Shown: in pieces, positions 9,449 to 19,952 of the stretch | Layout: each line of letters opens with the position of its first letter | How positions within the stretch are numbered: position 1 is the first letter of the stretch | Source of the DNA: Methylophilales bacterium BACL14 MAG-120910-bin43 | GTDB taxonomy: Bacteria; Pseudomonadota; Gammaproteobacteria; Burkholderiales; Methylophilaceae | Direction of reading: 5' to 3' | Assembly (NCBI GenBank): GCA_905181685.1 | Contig: CAJIYK010000003.1 | Span: forward strand, 102,419-166,418 | DNA: 64,000 nucleotides | The notes under the pieces: model-generated | Seen by the model: the letters and a program-made list of their open reading frames with translations, nothing else | The model's database searches: none | What the model was told of the DNA's origin: nothing | Translations under genes and position numbers: made by a program

Positions 9449-9552
9449 TTTATTTAAGATTAATTAATTAAATTTTGTTATTGCTTTAAAATAATCATAT
9501 GATTTATTTTACTGACTCATTTAATATATAGCTAGAACTTAAAGAGATTGAG

Positions 9553-10416
9553 ATGAAATTTAAAAAAATAGCCATCATAGGCAAATATCCAGCTGCCATA
9601 GAATCAAGTGAGATGAATTCACAACTTATTGATTTAATTGAATATTTATCAAAAAAAGATTATGAATTAATTATTGAAGAAAAGACACAAAAAAAAATAA
9701 AAATTACTGGTTATCAATCAACACCCTTGCATAGCATTGGAGCTGAGGCTGACATAGCAATTATTATTGGTGGTGATGGCACAATGCTAGGCGTAGCAAG
9801 AAGTCTTTTAGATGAGGGTATACCAATGATCGGTGTGAATAGTGGTCGTTTTGGTTTTTTAGCAGATCTCAATACAAAAAATATGTTTGCCAGTATAGAT
9901 CAAGTCTTAAATGGTAATTATGATGAAGATAAACGCTTATTAATTGAATCGAAAGTATATCGTGACAAGAAGGTGATTTATGAATCTTTTGCATTAAACG
10001 ATGTTGTTATAAAAAGCGGTGTTAGATTGATTGAGCTAGAAGTATCCATTAATGATAAATTTGTGCATACCCAAAGATCTGATGGCATTATTGTCTCCAC
10101 ACCTACTGGCACAACAGCATATGCTTTATCTGCAGGAGGGCCAATTTTACATCCACAACTAGAAGCACTCTCGATTGTTCCGATTAACCCACATACTTTA
10201 AGTAATCGTCCGATTGCTATTGATGCAACAAGTGAAATAGATATTAAAATTGTGCAAATGGAGGAAGCCTCATTGAGTATCGATGGACAAATTAAATTTC
10301 CCCTTGATAAAAGAGATGAGATTCAGATTACAAAAGCTAAAAAAACTATCTCAATATTGCACCCAAAAGATTATTGTTACTTTGAAATGTTAAGAAATAA
10401 ACTTCATTGGGGTTAG
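9553..10416 (+). CDS. nadK: NAD kinase
   Basis: Phosphorylates NAD to NADP. It is 287 residues with the GGDGT motif in IIGGDGTMLGVARSL, the NxGxxGFL segment (NSGRFGFLADL), and the second conserved motif STPTGTTAYALSAGGPI. Start ATG 9553 is preceded by GAGATTGAG, a reasonable ribosome-binding region. It is divergent from hrcA and followed after 7 nt by recN, the arrangement found in many gammaproteobacteria and betaproteobacteria. Confidence 0.96.
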   Translation: MKFKKIAIIGKYPAAIESSEMNSQLIDLIEYLSKKDYELIIEEKTQKKIKITGYQSTPLHSIGAEADIAIIIGGDGTMLGVARSLLDEGIPMIGVNSGRFGFLADLNTKNMFASIDQVLNGNYDEDKRLLIESKVYRDKKVIYESFALNDVVIKSGVRLIELEVSINDKFVHTQRSDGIIVSTPTGTTAYALSAGGPILHPQLEALSIVPINPHTLSNRPIAIDATSEIDIKIVQMEEASLSIDGQIKFPLDKRDEIQITKAKKTISILHPKDYCYFEMLRNKLHWG

Positions 10417-10423
10417 GTAGGCT

Positions 10424-12079
10424 ATGCTTGAAAATTTACTGATAAAAAATTATGTCATTGTTGATGAGCTTGACCTAAATTTTTTGTTGGGATTTTCTTC
10501 GCTCACAGGTGAAACCGGTGCAGGTAAATCTATCCTCATTGATGCTTTATCACTAGCCCTTGGTTCTAGAAGTGAAAGTGGTGTTGTAAAAAAGGGGAAT
10601 GAAAAGGCAGATATCACTGCAACGTTTAATCTTGAAGGAAATGATGAAGCGCAAGCCTGGTTATCGCTAAACGAATTTGAAGAATCAGACAATCAATTAC
10701 TATTAAGAAGAGTCATCAATAAAGATGGTAAGTCAAAAGCATTTATCAATGGCATTCCTTCAACCATCAGTCAGCTGAAATCTATCGGTGAAAGTCTAGT
10801 TGATATTTATAGCCAAAATACACATCATTCTTTATTGAAAAAAACAGCTCAAAGAGAAATACTAGACAATTTTTTTGACTCTAAAGAAGAAATGCAAGTA
10901 TTAAAAAAACTTTATAGTGAATGGCAAAGATTATCTGTGGAGCAGGATGAATTCTCTAAGAATAAAGAAAGTTTCTTAAATGAACTCAATGAAACTGAAG
11001 AAAAATATAATGAATTTTCAGGATTAAATTTTTCTTATGAAGAATGGAATCAACTTCAAATTGACCAAAAATTTTTAGCAAATGGTAAGGAGTTAATCGC
11101 TGGCGTTAATAAATGTATCTCAATAATTGATGAGGGCGATATTTCATTAAATTCACTTTCAAGAGAGGCGCAAGTAGAGTTAAAAAATCTTCATGCGCTT
11201 GATACAAGACTTGAAAATGCGAACAATATTATGAGCTCAATTCAGGCAGAATCGTTGGAGCTCGCACGTGAATTGTCAAATTACCTACAAAATGTTGATA
11301 TTGATGAAAATTTACAGCAAAGGGTAGAAGAAAAAATTCAGTCTATATTTAACTTTTGTAGAAAATATAATGTTAAGCCTGAAAATTTGGAATCAGAAAG
11401 TCAAACATGGCTTCAAAGATTAGAGGAGTTAAAGGGTATGTTGGGTGAGAAAGATATATCCGCCATAGTTAAGGAAGCGAAAGTTTCATATGATAATGTT
11501 GCTACAAATGTCTCTAATCAAAGAAAAACCGCTGCCTCATCTTTAAGTAATCTCATCACAGAAAAGCTGAATCAACTATCTTTCAATGATGCGACTTTTA
11601 GGGTTGATCTAATACCATCTGAACCTACAATCCATGGTAATGAAAGCATACAATTTTTAGTTTCAACTTTTAAAGGAGGCGATCTCCAACCAATTCAAAA
11701 AGTTTTATCAGGTGGTGAGCTATCAAGAATAAGTTTAGCAATTAGGGTCGCATCAATCGCGAATATAGATGTTCCAACTATGATATTTGATGAAGTGGAT
11801 GTAGGTATTGGAGGAGGTGTTGCAGAAGTGGTTGGTAATTTATTAAAAGATTTGGGAGATAAAAAAAATACGCAGGCACTTGTCATAACTCACCTTCCTC
11901 AGGTTGCTGCAAAGGCAAATAATCATTATAAAGTTAGTAAAAAACAAGCAGGTGATTCTATAACAAGTAAAATACAACTTTTAAATGAATCTGAGCGTAT
12001 TGATGAAATAGCGAGAATGTTGGGGGGTATCAAGGTGACTGATAAGGCAATTGATCATGCTAAGGAAATTTTAGGATAA
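10424..12079 (+). CDS. recN: DNA repair protein RecN
   Basis: SMC-like ATPase for double-strand break repair. The head domains show Walker A (GETGAGKS, residues about 30-37), ABC signature LSGGELSRISLAIR and Walker B TMIFDEVDVGIGGG. They flank a long helical coiled-coil arm of roughly residues 160-350. At 551 residues it is complete. I found no LexA box in the nadK-recN upstream region. Confidence 0.96.
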   Translation: MLENLLIKNYVIVDELDLNFLLGFSSLTGETGAGKSILIDALSLALGSRSESGVVKKGNEKADITATFNLEGNDEAQAWLSLNEFEESDNQLLLRRVINKDGKSKAFINGIPSTISQLKSIGESLVDIYSQNTHHSLLKKTAQREILDNFFDSKEEMQVLKKLYSEWQRLSVEQDEFSKNKESFLNELNETEEKYNEFSGLNFSYEEWNQLQIDQKFLANGKELIAGVNKCISIIDEGDISLNSLSREAQVELKNLHALDTRLENANNIMSSIQAESLELARELSNYLQNVDIDENLQQRVEEKIQSIFNFCRKYNVKPENLESESQTWLQRLEELKGMLGEKDISAIVKEAKVSYDNVATNVSNQRKTAASSLSNLITEKLNQLSFNDATFRVDLIPSEPTIHGNESIQFLVSTFKGGDLQPIQKVLSGGELSRISLAIRVASIANIDVPTMIFDEVDVGIGGGVAEVVGNLLKDLGDKKNTQALVITHLPQVAAKANNHYKVSKKQAGDSITSKIQLLNESERIDEIARMLGGIKVTDKAIDHAKEILG

Positions 12080-12080
12080 A

Positions 12081-12506
12081 TTATTTCTTACAATCACAGG
12101 GTTTTTTTATGGAATCCGCATAAATAATTAATGAATGTTCAATAATTTTAAATCCATGTTCTTCTGCAACTTTTGTCTGTAACTTTTCTATTTCCTCATT
12201 AACAAACTCTGTGACATGTCCACATTGAAGGCATACGATATGATCATGATGGCTCTTTTCATTGAGCTCAAAAACAGCTTTGCCTCCCTCAAAATGATGA
12301 CGAATTAATAAGCCAACTTGCTCAAATTGGGTCAATACCCGATAAATTGTAGCAAGGCCAATCTCTTCATTACTGCCAATCATTAACTTATATATGTCCT
12401 CTGCTGACAAATGCTTTTGTTTGCTATGCTCAAAAATATCCATGATTTTTAATCTTGGGAGCGTTGCTTTTAATCCAGTTTTTTTTAAGCCGTCATGCTC
12501 ATCCAT
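12081..12506 (-). CDS. fur: Ferric uptake regulator Fur
   Basis: Fe2+-dependent repressor. It is 141 residues, with an N-terminal winged helix ending in IGLATIYRVLTQFEQVGL, metal-site histidines in SHHDHI, and the structural zinc motif CLQCGHVTEF. The C-terminus ends in PCDCKK, giving a second cysteine pair as in many Fur proteins. It is convergent with recN (1-nt gap) and divergent from bamE, the common fur/bamE layout. Confidence 0.96.
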   Translation of the reverse strand: MDEHDGLKKTGLKATLPRLKIMDIFEHSKQKHLSAEDIYKLMIGSNEEIGLATIYRVLTQFEQVGLLIRHHFEGGKAVFELNEKSHHDHIVCLQCGHVTEFVNEEIEKLQTKVAEEHGFKIIEHSLIIYADSIKKPCDCKK

Positions 12507-12589
12507 CGCTCATACTCCAAATGTAATTTAAAACATAACCATCATTCAAAATGTTATATTATCAACCTTTGAAAATAAAGTCTTATAAA

Positions 12590-13357
12590 ATGCGTTTAAT
12601 TTTTATTATCTTCATTTTTTTGATGATGCCGGCATGTTCTTGGTTGGATTCTAATCCATCTGATGAAGACAATATTCCAGTCGGGCAAGAGGATGACGAC
12701 ACTGATATATCTGTTATCCCGTTAATAAATATCATAACCAAATTCCTTCCTGAAACATATCGACAAGATATCTCTCAAGGTAATGAAATAACCCCTGAGA
12801 TGTTATTAGAGATAAAGCCAGATATGAATAAATCACAGGTAAGGTTTGTTTTAGGTACCCCTTTAATTCAAGACTCATTTCATAAGAATCGTTGGGATTA
12901 TATTTACGTAGTCAGACAGAAGGGTAAATTCATTGAATCTAGACACCTCATCTTAACTTTTAAAAAGGATAAACTTGTTAACCTAACGGGTGATCTTATT
13001 GATCGAAATAAAGATGTTAAGAATATGGAATTTCAAAATGCAAAAGAGTGGGATGAGGAATCATTAGCAGAAGAACAAAAAAAATTCGGTGATATTGAGG
13101 ATAAAAAAGAAACACTTGAAAAAAGTAATGGTTCTATTGATAATGAACAAATACAATCAGTTGAAGAGCCTTTTAAAGAAAATGCAGTTGAAGAATCAGG
13201 GAGTGTTTCTCAAAGTGCGAATGAACCAGTTAAAAAAAATGCAGTTGAAGAATCAGGGAGTGTTTCTCAAAGTGTTAAGGAAGATTTAAATACTTCGTTA
13301 CCTGACAAGGAAGATCCGGGGTATTTTGAACTTCTTTTGGAAAATATTGGGTTTTAA
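12590..13357 (+). CDS. bamE: Outer-membrane assembly lipoprotein BamE (SmpA/OmlA) with long acidic tail
   Basis: Accessory lipoprotein of the BAM complex that inserts outer-membrane beta-barrels. I choose ATG 12590 because it gives a clean lipoprotein signal (MRLIFIIFIFLMMPAC, lipobox with acylated Cys16); an ATG 39 nt upstream would only add a basic leader. The BamE fold spans residues about 60-140: IKPDMNKSQVRFVLGTPLI and WDYIYVVRQKGK. An unusual tail of about 110 acidic, low-complexity residues follows; it contains a 19-residue tandem duplication (AVEESGSVSQS twice). Typical BamE is 110-180 residues, so this one is clearly extended. Confidence 0.92.
   Translation: MRLIFIIFIFLMMPACSWLDSNPSDEDNIPVGQEDDDTDISVIPLINIITKFLPETYRQDISQGNEITPEMLLEIKPDMNKSQVRFVLGTPLIQDSFHKNRWDYIYVVRQKGKFIESRHLILTFKKDKLVNLTGDLIDRNKDVKNMEFQNAKEWDEESLAEEQKKFGDIEDKKETLEKSNGSIDNEQIQSVEEPFKENAVEESGSVSQSANEPVKKNAVEESGSVSQSVKEDLNTSLPDKEDPGYFELLLENIGF
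13181..13274 (+). repeat. 57-bp tandem duplication within bamE
   Basis: A near-identical 37-nt segment starting AATGCAGTTGAAGAATCAGG occurs at 13181 and again at 13238, a period of 57 nt (19 codons). It encodes the repeated NAVEESGSVSQS segment of the BamE tail and keeps the frame, so it is a coding micro-duplication and not a mobile element. Confidence 0.85.
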
Positions 13358-13363
13358 AAAAAA

Positions 13364-14174
13364 ATGGAAAAAATTAATATAATCGTTGTAGGCGCCTCAG
13401 GAAAAATGGGTCAGGCTATTATTAAAGAGACTCTTGATGATTCTGATTTAAATCTTGCGATGGCAATAGATATAAAAACCTCACCAAGAATTGGTAAAGA
13501 TGCTGGAGAGTTGTTAGGGTTCGAGAGTAATATTAAAATAAGTTCTGACTTGATTGTGGATAAGGCGCAGGCTGATATTTTAATAGACTTTCACAAGACC
13601 AGAAGCGAGTATGAAGTATTTAGATTTTTGTGAAAAAAATAATTTAGGTTATGTTCTGGGAACTACAGGGTTTTCAGATAATGAAAAAAAATTAATAGCG
13701 CATGCAGCTAAAAAAATACCAATATGCTTTGCACCAAATATGAGTATTGGCGTTAATGTGCTGATTTCACTTGTAGAGAAAGCTACTCAATCCCTTCATG
13801 ATGATTTTGATATCGAAATTATGGAATCACATCATAAGCATAAGGTGGACTCACCTTCGGGGACTGCTATTAGGCTAGGTGAGGAAGTAGCAAAGGCATC
13901 AAATAGAAATCTTAATGAAAATGCTGTTTTTAGTCGCGAAGGTATTCAAAAAGAACGTCAAAAGAAAGATATAGGATTTTCAGTTGTTCGGGGGGGGGAT
14001 ATTGTTGGAGATCATACAGTTTTGTATGCAGGCGACGGGGAGAGGATTGAATTGACCCACAAAGCGAGTAGCAGAACAACATTCTCAAAAGGCGCTATAA
14101 AAGCGGCAAAATTCTTAAATAATCAAACACAAGGTTTATTTGATATGTTTGATGTCCTAGATTTAAAAAAATAA
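13364..14174 (+). CDS. dapB: 4-hydroxy-tetrahydrodipicolinate reductase (one-base insertion)
   Basis: NAD(P)H-dependent reductase of lysine/diaminopimelate synthesis. The N-terminal dinucleotide motif is VVGASGKMGQAI. The signature with the catalytic His/Lys is ESHHKHKVDSPSGTA, and the C-terminus has HTVLYAGDGERIELTHKASS. The frame breaks at TTT 13589-13591: removing one T turns the sequence into IDFTRPEASMKYLDFCEKN, the conserved DFT motif, and restores 269 residues, the normal size. The lesion is therefore almost certainly a read error. Confidence 0.95.
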
Positions 14175-14203
14175 GAAATTTAAGTTTTTTACTTAAGAAT
14201 TAA

Positions 14204-14232
14204 TTGATGAAAGTTACAGTTTAAATTATACT
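14204..14232 (+). promoter_or_regulatory. Sigma-70-like promoter for carAB
   Basis: TTGATG (14204-14209), exactly 17 nt, TATACT (14227-14232). A leader of about 65 nt follows before the carA start. The leader carries a 12-codon reading frame (14249-14287) and a weak CGGC/GCCG hairpin followed by TTTTTT, so attenuation is possible but unproven. Confidence 0.6.
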
Positions 14233-14302
14233 ACTCGGATCGGCAGTAATGAAGTTTGGCCGCTCAATTTTTTCAAAAACATTTTAAATCTTGGGAGTTT
14301 AT

Positions 14303-15446
14303 TTGGCGTCTAATTTGCCGGCCTTACTAGTGCTTGCGGACGGAACAAAGTTTCGAGGATTTTCAATTGGTGCTTCAGGGCATACTGTTGGTGAAGTTGT
14401 TTTCAATACTTCAATGACCGGCTATCAAGAAATAATTTCAGATCCATCTTATGCTGAACAAATAATATCTTTTACTTATCCTCATATTGGAAATGTTGGT
14501 ATCAATGAGGAGGATTTTGAATCAGACCAAATATATTCAAAAGGTATTATTATCCATGACCTACCTTTCCAGCATTCAAACTTCAGATCACATTGCTCAC
14601 TTTCAGAATTTCTAATTAAAAAAAATATTGTTGGTATTGCAGGCATTGATACGAGAAGTTTAACAAGGCATTTAAGAGAGCACGGCGCTCAATCAGGATG
14701 TATTTTTGCTGACAAAGATATTGATGAAACTCATGCACTTAAAATAGCTCAAGAATTTTCTGGTTTATTAGGTTTAGATCTTGCCCAAAAAGTTACTACA
14801 AAAACTTCTTATAATTTTAATGAGGGCGAATGGTCGCTGGGTAAGGGTTTTGAGAAAAATAACAATAAAGACTAAATGTTGTAGCTTATGATTTTGGAAT
14901 TAAAAAAAATATATTGAGAATGCTTGTATCTAGAGGCTGCAAAGTTACTGTGGTACCTGCAAAAACAACCTCAGATGATGTTATAGCCCTTAAACCAGAT
15001 GGTGTTTTTTTATCAAATGGTCCAGGAGATCCAGAGCCATGTGAATATGCAATTAATAGTATTAAGGCTTTGTTAAAAAAAGAAATTCCTATTTTTGGTA
15101 TTTGTTTAGGACATCAACTTTTGGCTTTAGCAAGTGGGGCAGAAACACAGAAAATGAAATTCGGACATCATGGTGCTAACCATCCTGTTCGTGACTTAGA
15201 GACAGGTAAGGTTTTTATTACTAGCCAAAATCATGGATTTTCTGTAGATCCAAAATCATTATCAAAAAATTTAAAAATTACTCATCTATCATTATTTGAT
15301 GAAAGCATACAAGGTATTGAAAGATCAGATGTTCCAGCATTTGGATTTCAAGGGCATCCAGAAGCTAGCCCAGGGCCACAGAAATGTCCTATCTATTTGA
15401 TAAATTTATTGCAATGATCAAAAATGCAAGGACAAAAAATGAGTAA
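14303..15446 (+). CDS. carA: Carbamoyl-phosphate synthase small (glutaminase) subunit (two frame breaks)
   Basis: Releases ammonia from glutamine for CarB in pyrimidine and arginine synthesis. Start is TTG 14303, preceded by GGGAG at 14293-14297, giving [19 protein letters not shown]. The class I amidotransferase nucleophile lies in [16 protein letters not shown] and the His/Glu pair in [12 protein letters not shown]. The frame breaks near 14872, after which it resumes as [18 protein letters not shown], and again near 15378, after which it reads [20 protein letters not shown] and stops at 15446. The corrected length of about 380 residues fits the family. Its end overlaps the carB start by 8 nt. 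Confidence 0.94.
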
Positions 15447-18400
15447 AAGAACGGATATAAAATCAATTTTAATCATAGGTGCAGGACCAATTATTATTGG
15501 ACAGGCTTGTGAATTTGATTACTCTGGCGCCCAAGCATGTAAAGCTTTAAAAGAAGAAGGCTATCGCGTTATTCTGGTTAATTCAAATCCAGCAACAATT
15601 ATGACAGATCCAAATGTTGCGGATGCTACCTACATAGAACCAATTAAATGGGAGGTAGTAAAAAGATTATAGAGATTGAAAAGCCTGATGCGCTTCTTCC
15701 TACTATGGGTGGGCAAACCGCACTTAATTGTGCACTTGACCTTGATAAACATGGTGTTTTAAAAAACTTTAAGGTCGAGTTAATAGGTGCCTCAAAAGAA
15801 GCAATTGATAAAGCTGAGGATAGGCAGTTATTTAAACAGGCAATGAGTAAGATAGGATTGGCATCAGCAAGATCAGTGATTGCCCATAGCCTTGAAGAGG
15901 CGATGCAAGTGCAAGCGAGTATTGGTTATCCAGCAATCATCAGACCATCTTTTACCATGGGAGGGAGTGGAGGTGGAATTGCTTATAACAAAGAGGAATT
16001 TATCACAATATGTGAAAGAGGATTAGATGCTTCTCCAACGAAAGAGTTACTTATCGAGGAATCTTTATTAGGTTGGAAAGAGTTTGAGATGGAGGTTGTT
16101 CGTGACTCAAATGATAATTGCATCATTATATGTTCAATAGAAAATCTAGACCCTATGGGTGTGCATACTGGAGATTCAATTACTGTTGCACCAGCGCAAA
16201 CATTAACTGATAAAGAATATCAAATCATGAGGAACGCCTCGATAGATGTTTTAAGGGAAATAGGTGTGGATACTGGTGGCTCAAACGTCCAGTTTGCAAT
16301 AAATCCGGAAGATGGACGAATGGTCGTCATTGAAATGAACCCGAGAGTATCAAGATCATCAGCTCTTGCCTCAAAAGCTACAGGCTTTCCAATTGCAAAG
16401 ATTGCCGCTAAATTAGCAGTTGGATATTCTCTTGATGAGTTAAGTAATGAGATTACAGGTGGCTTAACTCCCGCATCATTTGAACCTACTATTGATTACG
16501 TTGTGACTAAAATTCCACGTTTTGCTTTTGAAAAATTCCCAAATGCAGATGCACTTCTTACGACACAAATGAAATCAGTTGGAGAAGTAATGGCAATTGG
16601 TAGAAATTTCCAAGAATCTTTTCAAAAAGCACTCAGGGGGCTTGAGCTTGGATACGATGGTCTAAACGAAATTTCATCAGATAAAGCACGCATTATTAAG
16701 GAGTTAAAAGAACCAGGTGCGGACAGAATAAGATACCTAGGTGATGCAATGAGACTAGGTTTACCGATAGAGGAAATATTTAATTTTACAAAAATTGACC
16801 CTTGGTTTTTATATCAAATTGAAGATTTAGTTAAAAATGAAAAACAATTAAAAACTTATAAGCTTGATCAAATTGATAAGCCTTATTTATTTGAGCTGAA
16901 GCAAAAGGGATTCTCAGATCATCGCATTGGATATCTTTTAGGCGAGGATGAAAAAAGTATTAGAGAATTAAGGGCTAAAAACCATATTCATCCAGTTTAT
17001 AAAAGAGTGGATACTTGTGCAGCTGAATTTCATACAGATACCGCGTACTTATACTCCACTTATGAACAAGAATGTGAATCACGCCCAACATCAAATAAAA
17101 AAATAATGATACTTGGTGGTGGCCCGAATAGAATTGGACAAGGCATAGAATTTGATTACTGTTGTGTACATGCCTCTCTAGCATTAAAAGAAGCTGGCTT
17201 TGAAACTATCATGGTTAATTGCAATCCTGAAACAGTTTCAACAGATTATGATATTTCTGATAGGTTGTATTTTGAATCAGTCACCTTAGAAGACGTTTTA
17301 GAAATTGTGTATAAGGAAAATCCTTTTGGTGTGATTGTTCAGTATGGGGGACAAACACCACTCAAACTTTCCAAAGCATTAGCTGAAGCCGGGGTACCTA
17401 TTATTGGAACATTGCCTGATGATATTGATGCCGCTGAGGATAGAGAAAGATTCCAAAGAATCTTAAAAGATTTAAATTTAAAACAACCACCCAATAGAAC
17501 TGCCAGAACGCCGGAGGAGGCAATTAAGCTTGCTCAAGAAATTGGATATCCTTTAGTCGTTCGCCCAAGTTATGTGCTTGGAGGAAGGGCTATGGAAATT
17601 GTTCATGAGCAAGAAGACTTAGAGCGATATATGAGGGAAGCTGTAAAAGTATCCCATGATTCGCCGGTGCTTTTAGATCGATTTTTAAATGATGCAATTG
17701 AAATTGATATTGATGCTATTTCTGATGGAAAGTCGTAGTAATTGGCGGAATCATGGAGCATATTGAACAAGCTGGGGTACATTCAGGAGATTCAGCATGT
17801 TCACTTCCCCCGTATAGTATTGATGAAAAAAAACAGAATGAATTGATATCTCAAACGAAGAAAATGGCATCGAAGCTTAAATGTTTTAGGTTAATGAATG
17901 TTCAATTTGCTCTTCAGGGAGAGATATCTATGTATTAGAGGTAAACCCAAGAGCATCAAGAACAGTTCCATTTGTTTCAAAAGCAATAGGGAAACCGCTA
18001 GCAAAAATTGCTGCTAGATGTATGGCGGGTAAATCATTAGCCTCTCAGAAATTGACCACTGAAGTTAAGCCAAAATTTTTCTCAGTGAAAGAGGCTGTAT
18101 TTCCATTTCATTAAATTTCCTGGTGTTGATGTGATACTTGGCCCTGAAATGAAATCTACAGGAGAGGTGATGGGGTGTGGTCAAACTTTTGCTGAGGCAT
18201 TATTAAGTCACAAATGGGAGCATCCATGAATCTTCCGACAAAGGGAACAGCATTTATTAGCGTTAGAAAAGAGGATCATAAAAAAGTAGTTGAAGTTGCA
18301 CATGCACTTAAAAAACTTGGTTTTCTTTAGTGCAACTAAAGGTACTGCAAAAGTTTTAACTGAAAACAATCTCGAAGTTCAGTATGTGAATAAAGTTGCT

Positions 18401-18657
18401 GAAGGGAGACCACATATTGTTGATATGATAAAAAATGATGAAATTGATTTTATTGTGAATATTACTGAAGATAAACAGGCTATTGCTGATTCCTATGAAA
18501 TTAGAAGAAATGCTTTACAGAATAAGGTGACCTACTACACTACTTTTGCCGGGGCTAAGGCGGCCTGCGTTGGAATGAACTATTCAGATGAAATTACGTT
18601 TCATCACTTCAAAACTTGCATAAAATACCTCTCTTAAAATACACTCAATTCATATAA
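15439..18657 (+). CDS. carB: Carbamoyl-phosphate synthase large subunit (multiple frame breaks)
   Basis: Makes carbamoyl phosphate from bicarbonate, ammonia and two ATP. Start ATG 15439 ([20 protein letters not shown]) overlaps the end of carA. Two ATP-grasp halves are visible: [13 protein letters not shown] and [20 protein letters not shown] in the first, and [33 protein letters not shown] and [19 protein letters not shown] in the second, then the MGS-like allosteric domain up to [14 protein letters not shown]. Apparent one-base breaks lie near 15660, 17735, 17920, 18110, 18212, 18330 and 18600. Read through, the gene spans 1073 codons, matching the usual length of about 1073 residues, which argues for read errors over decay. 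Confidence 0.94.
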
Positions 18658-18692
18658 CGCTTTCAATAACAATAAGATAATTAGGAAAAATT

Positions 18693-19172
18693 TTGGATCA
18701 AACTCCCATTACAATCAATGGCTCAGAAAAGCTTAAAGAAGAGTTAAAGACTTAAAAAGTGTGGAAAGGCCTGAAGTTATTGCAGCTATTGCTGAAGCCA
18801 GAGCTCAAGGAGATCTCTCTGAAAATGCTGAATACGATGCTGCTAAAGAAAAGCAAGGATTTATTGAGGGAAGAATCGCTGATATTGAAGCAAAGCTATC
18901 TAACTGCATCATTATTGATCCGGCAGAACTTCAGAATGAGATGGCAAATGTGTATTTGGATCGACTGTTGTTATTCAGGATCTTGATTCTGAGGATGAGG
19001 CTGAATACCAAATTGTTGGTGATGATGAGGCAGATATTAAGGAAAAAAAGATCTCAATAAGTTCTCCATTAGCAAAAGCACTTATTGGTAAAGAAAACGA
19101 AGATATTGTCGAATTTGAGTCGCCTGGTGGATTGAAGACCTATGAAATTTTAAAAGTAAAATACTTATATAA
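18693..19172 (+). CDS. greA: Transcription elongation factor GreA (frame breaks)
   Basis: Binds RNA polymerase in the secondary channel and stimulates cleavage of backtracked transcripts. Start TTG 18693 follows AGGA at 18683-18686. The coiled-coil tip carries the [16 protein letters not shown] motif with its acidic pair. The C-terminal domain reads [19 protein letters not shown] and [18 protein letters not shown]. One-base breaks occur near 18750 and 18950, and the stop context at about 19165-19172 is also disturbed. Length after correction is about 159 residues, as expected. It follows carB directly. Confidence 0.93.
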
Positions 19173-19176
19173 AACT

Positions 19177-19623
19177 ATGAATTCTTTTTTAAACAAATTA
19201 AGTTTCATTTTTACAAGCATTTGGGTTGGAGGTCTCTGGGCAATGCTCATGGTGACTCATGTAATTTTTAACATATTCCTAGCTCTTATATTGCTGGTGT
19301 GATTGTTTCTAATTTATTTACTTATATTAATATCTTTGGAATGGTTACCCTTGTTTTAGCGTTGATATATGGATTCCATATAGAATCTATTAGGTTCTTT
19401 AAAAAAATTCAAGCGTGGCTAGCACTCTTTATTTTAGTCATAGTTTGCATTAGTTATTTTCGGAATCAATCCTATTTTAGAAGCATTAAAAGTAGAAGCC
19501 TTTCCAAAAGAAGTCATGGAAAGTGTTTTTGCAGATAGGTTTTCAGCATGGCATGGGATTGCAAGCATTGCCTATTTAATTCAGTGTATTTTAGGAATAT
19601 TTTTACTATTAAAGAGCAGGTAG
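19177..19623 (+). CDS. DUF4149 membrane protein (two frame breaks)
   Basis: Small integral membrane protein of unknown function. The first segment MNSFLNKLSFIFTSIWVGGL begins helix 1. Further hydrophobic stretches are ALILLAGVIVSNLFTYINIFG, then MVTLVLALIYGF, AWLALFILVIVCISYF and IASIAYLIQCILGIFLLL, so about four transmembrane helices in some 148 residues. Frame shifts near 19280 and 19460 interrupt it. The DUF4149 assignment rests on its appearance and its position between greA and yhbY/rlmE, a common betaproteobacterial order. No function can be read from it. Confidence 0.75.
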
Positions 19624-19624
19624 T

Positions 19625-19910
19625 CTAAGGAAGTATTATTTTTGATGTCTCATTGGCTTTAAAAATTACTATTTGCTTGCCAATCTGATTGATTGCTTGC
19701 CCATTAGTTTTTTTACATACTTCATCAAGTAAAAGTTTTCTTTTAGCTTTTTCTTTTTCTTGAAGCTTTATTTTAATGAGTTCGTGGGCTTTCAAACTGA
19801 CTATAATTTCATTAATTACTGAATCAGTAAGTCCTTTGTGCCAATTTGTACCACAGGATTAAGTTATGAGAAAGAGCTTTGAGGTGAGCAACTTGTTTTG
19901 AATTTAGCAT
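19625..19910 (-). CDS. yhbY: Ribosome-associated RNA-binding protein YhbY (CRS1/YhbY domain; one frame break)
   Basis: Small KH-like RNA-binding protein of 50S assembly. Minus-strand reading from ATG 19910: MLNSKQVAHLKALSHNLNPV, VQIGTKGLTDSVINEII, then LKAHELIKIKLQEKEKAKRK. This is the typical CRS1/YhbY pattern with the GxxG-like IGTKG loop. One base is missing near 19860 (AACTTAATCC should read AACTTAAATCC); with it the gene has 95 residues. It is transcribed opposite to its neighbours, ends 1 nt from the DUF4149 stop, and is divergent from rlmE as in related genomes. Confidence 0.88.
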
Positions 19911-19952
19911 ATATAAATAATAATTATTTAAATTTTAGGCGTAGTGTATCAG

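Noticed and set aside
9449..9552. CIRCE or LexA box between hrcA and nadK-recN
   Set aside because: Neither TTAGCACTC/GAGTGCTAA nor CTGT-N8-ACAG was found in this interval.
13181..13274. Repeat in bamE as part of a mobile or CRISPR-like element
   Set aside because: Only two units with a 57-nt codon-multiple period and no spacers; it is a coding duplication.
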